NCBI GenBank assembly: GCA_963779515.1
Contig: CAVZYN010000018.1
Coordinates: 558,001 to 622,000, forward strand
DNA from: CAVZYN01 sp963779515
Lineage (GTDB): Bacteria > Pseudomonadota > Alphaproteobacteria > Rhizobiales > Hyphomicrobiaceae
Length of the DNA: 64,000 nt
Direction of reading: 5' to 3'
Numbering within the stretch: the first letter of the stretch is position 1; the number at the start of each line of letters is the position of its first letter. This document shows positions 61,101 to 64,000 of the stretch, one piece after another. The notes beneath the pieces are model-generated. The model was not told the DNA's origin. It did no database searches and was given only the letters and a program-made list of their open reading frames with translations. Position numbers and translations under genes: made by a program.

Positions 61101-64000
61101 CGGCGATGGCGGGCCCGCCGGCGGTGATGGCGGTGCCGTTGACAGCGGTGATGGTGTGGCCAGCGTTCTCGAAGCTGTCATTGGTCAGGACGGCGAGGGT
61201 CTGCGCGGTGCTGTCCTCGTTGAAGGTGTAGCTGTCCCCCGCGATATCGGCGTCGGCGCTGACGGTGAGTGCGACGGTGTTGACGACAGGCGGTGCGACG
61301 CCGTCGTTGGTGGTGAGTGTGAGTTGCGCCGATCCGTTGTAGTCGGCGGTCGGGATGTAGGAGGCGCCGGCGAGTGCAGTGTTTATGGCGGCGGCTGTTC
61401 CGGAGAACGTCATGGTGGCATCGGCGGTGCCGTCACCGGTGGTGAAGGTGAGACCGGCGATACCGGAGAGCGAGAACGTGCCGTTGGTGACGGCGACGGT
61501 GACGGTCAGACGTCCCGGTATCGACATCGGCGACGGTGATGAGATTGCCGTTCGCCACCGAGAACACGCGCGCGGTGTCTTCGGTCGTGGTCTGTGCTCC
61601 GGGGACGGTGTTGGTCGGGGCGTCGTTGACGGGGGAGACGGTGAGGTTGACGGTTGCGGTTTCGGTGACGCCGCCCGAGGTGACGGTATAGGTGAACGAC
61701 GGCGTGCCGTTATAGTTCAGCGTCGGCGTGAAGATCAGCTGTCCGCTGGCGTTGAGAGTGACGGATCCTCCTGTGACGGCGACGGCCGGTCCGCCGGCTG
61801 TGATGGCAGTGCCGTTGACAGCGGTGATGGTGTGGCCGGCGTTCTCGAAGGTGTCGTTGGTGAGGACGGCGAGCGTCTGGGCGGTGCTGTCCTCGTTGAA
61901 GGTGTAGCTGTCACCAGCGATATCGGCGATGGCACCGACAGTGAATGCCGACGGTGTTGACAACGGGCGGCGCGACGCCGTCACTGGTGGTGAGTGTGAG
62001 TTGCGCCGATCCGTTGTAGTCGGCGGTCGGGATGTAGGACGCGCCGGCGAGTGCGGTGTTGATGGCGGCGGCTGTGCCGGAGAACGTCATGGTGGCATCG
62101 GCGGTGCCATCACCGGTGGTGAAGGTGAGGCCGGCGATACCGGAGAGCGAGAACGTGCCGTTGGTGACGGCGACGGTGACGGTCAGAGTTCCGGTATCGA
62201 CGTCGGCGACAGTGATGAGGTTGGAGTTGGCGGCCGAGAACACGCGGGCGGTGTCTTCCGTCGTCGCCTGCGCTCCGGGGACGGTGTTGGCCGGTGCGTC
62301 GTTGACGGGGGATACGGTGAGGTTGACGGTTGCGGTCTCGGTGACGCCGCCCGAGGTGACGGTGTAGGTGAACGACGGCGTGCCGTTATAGTTCAGCGTC
62401 GGCGTGAAGATCAGCTGGCCGCTGGCGTTGAGAGTGACGGATCCGCCTGTGACGGCGACGGCCGGTCCACCGGCGGTGATGGCGGTTCCGTTGACGGCGG
62501 TGATGGTGTGGCCGGCGTTCTCGAAGGTGTCGTTGGTCGAGGACGGCGAGCGTCTGCGCGGTGCTGTCCTCGTTGAAGGTGTAGCTGTCGCCAGCGATAT
62601 CGGCGTCGGCGCTGACGGTGAGTGCGACGGTGTTGACGACGGGCGGTGCGACGCCGTCATTGGTGGTGAGTGTGAGTTGCGCCGATCCGTTGTAGTCGGC
62701 GGTCGGGATGTAGGAGGCGCCGGCGAGTGCGGTGTTGATGGCGGCGGCTGTGCCGGAGAACGTCATGGTGGCATCGGCGGTGCCGTCACCGGTGGTGAAG
62801 GTGAGGCCGGCGATACCGGAGAGCGAGAACGTGCCGTTGGTGACGGCGACGGTGACGGTCAGAGTTCCGGTATCGACATCGGCGACAGTGATGAGGTTGG
62901 AGTTGGCAGCGGAGAACACACGCGCGGTGTCTTCGGTCGTCGCCTGCGCTCCGGGGACGGTATTGGTCGGCGCGTCGTTGACGGGGGATACAGCAATCGT
63001 CGAAACAGCGGCGAGGCTTGTCAACACGCCGTCAGACAAAGTGAACGTCAGCGTCCGATTGCCAGCGGTTGGCGCTTCGCTGCTATTGCGATAACTCACC
63101 CCGCGAACGAGTGTATCGAGATCCGCTTGCGGCATGACCCCGCCACCTGAGCGGGTGATGGCAAACGTGCCAGTCGCCGTGTTGAACGCGACCGTGAATG
63201 TCGTCGCTCCGACAGTCACTGTTGTAGGGCCGGCATTGGCGTTGGTTGGGAAGTCGGTCCCGCCGATGCGGACGATTTCACTCGCTCCATCGGCACGTCC
63301 GGCGATCACGATGCCGAGCGATAGCAAGTCGTTCTGCGCAATGTCGCTGACATCGGCGTCGATGTCGGCGACGAGGACGGCCGCGCTGTTTTCGGTGTAC
63401 GTAACGGACCAGCCCCGATCATTGGCGCCGCCGCCCGAGTTGTTGGGGTCGAGGTTAATCGTAGGCCGCCGGTTAATGGAAATGGCGACGGTGTCGACGT
63501 CCTGCTCGGAAGTTGCGGTGCCTGTGAGACCCGGATCGTTACCGGTATTGCCGAGGTCGTTCGTCGTGATGGTGAGCGTGTCGGTCAGGGACGTGTCGGC
63601 AGCTGGTGTATATTGAAGTCCAGCCAGAGCTGTATTGATGGCGGCGACCGTACCGGAGAACGTCATGGTGGCATCGGCAGTACCATCGCCGGCGGTGAAT
63701 GTGAGACCCGTAACGCCCGAGAGCGTCAGCGTGCCATTGGCAACCGCAAGCGTGACACGGACGGTCGCGGCGCCTGCATCGACATCGGCGATGGAGACGA
63801 GGTTGCCGTTGGCTGAGCTGAACGTGAGGACGCTGCCGTCATTGACGGACTGCGCGGCCGAGACGGTGTTCACCGGCGTATCGTTGACGGCAACAACCGT
63901 GATTGTCGTCGTCGCGGTATTGCTGTTCGAGACGCCGTCGTTAACGACGACAGTAATTGTGCGATTTGTCGTGTTGGGATTGTCAGCGGTGTTCTCGAAC
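46140..64000 (-). CDS. Giant Ig/cadherin-like repeat surface protein, 5' end outside window
   Basis: One coding unit runs from the right edge to a stop at 46140: in-frame codons at 63999 already read FENTADNPNTTNRTITVVV. Reading order: a divergent cadherin-like region with a TYTEN..NDLLSLG module, twelve B repeats (225 residues each), composite C/B repeats, A repeats (201 residues), a He_PIG-like domain (TYSATGLPAGLTLNPATGVISG) with further Ig modules, and a unique tail of about 280 residues ending ETMRSARGK. Repeats are of the tandem-95/Big_9/VCBS type (NDAPT..., GTFTYTPNANFNGTDSFTYR). More than twenty single-base indels break the frame; I treat them as sequence errors. No RTX nonapeptides or type I secretion tail is seen. 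Probably a large adhesin or biofilm protein, secreted by an unknown route. Confidence 0.85.
48442..51180 (-). repeat. Type A tandem repeats, 603-bp period
   Basis: Four full units plus a half unit of 603 bp (201 codons). The landmark GCATCGTTGAC lies at 48442, 49046, 49649, 50252 and 50856. Two intervals are 604, each with a visible extra base (near 48671 and 50811). Each unit encodes two Ig-like modules: ATNEDTAIVNGALPAAADLD... and TFTGNEDGTITGDVTPGTP... Copies are nearly identical in DNA. Confidence 0.9.
51180..55317 (-). repeat. Composite B+C repeats, 1332-bp superunit
   Basis: Three C modules (219 residues; landmark at 51319, 52654 and 54661) alternate with B modules (landmark at 51976, 53308 and 53982). 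B+C spans 1332 bp (51976 to 53308 exactly); 52654 to 54661 is 2007 bp, exactly 1332+675. The second half of C is homologous to half of unit A, so C is a hybrid of the two families. Confidence 0.85.
55317..62980 (-). repeat. Twelve consecutive type B repeats, 675-bp pitch
   Basis: The landmark GAGAACGTCATGG (GAGAAGG in one copy) occurs at 55317, 55993, 56669, 57347, 58023, 58698, 59375, 60053, 60728, 61403, 62080 and 62756. Intact intervals are exactly 675 bp (225 codons). Each unit encodes a module with EDTARVFSVANGNLITVADV, then GTAAAINTALAGASYIPTAD, then SFENAGHTITAVNGTAITAG. A diverged thirteenth relative is at about 63655. Confidence 0.92.

Noticed and set aside
53061..62576. Long plus-strand open frames across the repeat arrays (for example 55641-56651 and 58451-59203), rich in Gly, Asp and Val
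   Set aside because: They recur once per repeat unit as the complement of the coding strand, carry no ribosome sites and no domain, and are shadows of the minus-strand gene.
48442..62980. Tandem repeats considered as CRISPR or satellite DNA
   Set aside because: Units are 603-675 bp, fully coding in one frame with Ig/cadherin-like motifs, and have no short repeat-spacer pattern.
46140..64000. Frame breaks as programmed frameshifting or phase variation
   Set aside because: Indels are scattered over many units, lack slippery heptamers, and match mixtures of repeat variants; consensus error explains them better.

Overview
The window is alphaproteobacterial chromosome, most likely from a member of the Hyphomicrobiales. 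The evidence is a gcrA gene, a double-length DCD_N-type dCTP deaminase, a two-subunit formate dehydrogenase with a fused NuoE-NuoF beta subunit as in Methylobacterium FDH1, a def-fmt-truA cluster, and short palindromic elements with TTCGACAAGCTCACC-type arms. The lineage call is inference; no rRNA or tRNA gene is visible.

Left part (1-20 kb): a CBS-pair protein (cut by the left edge), gcrA with an intrinsic terminator, an O-methyltransferase, dcd between two copies of a palindromic repeat, a GlcD-like FAD oxidase, a hotdog thioesterase, a family I CoA-transferase pair, an RTX calcium-binding protein, a parDE toxin-antitoxin module, and fdhA/fdhB. Middle part (19-34 kb): a TerC exporter, a HupE/UreJ-type membrane protein, ispG, a zur-znuC-znuB zinc operon with a good Zur box, and an operon of two radical SAM proteins with a lipoate-protein ligase and an M20 amidohydrolase. 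That last operon resembles the non-canonical LipS1/LipS2 lipoate pathway and is headed by a perfect 12-bp-arm palindrome of the form ATTC-N8-GAAT. Next come a glycosyltransferase and a possible papain-fold protein. 34-42 kb: ugd, a small uronate/hydroxyacid cluster, def-fmt-(secreted protein)-truA and a ceramidase-like membrane protein.

Right part (42.5-64 kb): a TPR-CHAT caspase-like protein faces, tail to tail, a giant Ig/cadherin-like repeat gene that fills the last 17.9 kb and runs off the right edge. Its core is 12 consecutive repeats with a 675-bp pitch, then composite 1332-bp units, then 603-bp units, all nearly identical at DNA level.

Many frames are broken by single-base indels: ten in eight single-copy genes, including truA, and more than twenty in the repeat gene. 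In the repeat gene, departures from exact unit length equal the visible indels in every interval checked, and several inserted bases look like the union of two repeat variants. This points to consensus error rather than gene decay. Coordinates below follow the corrected reading where the correction is clear.
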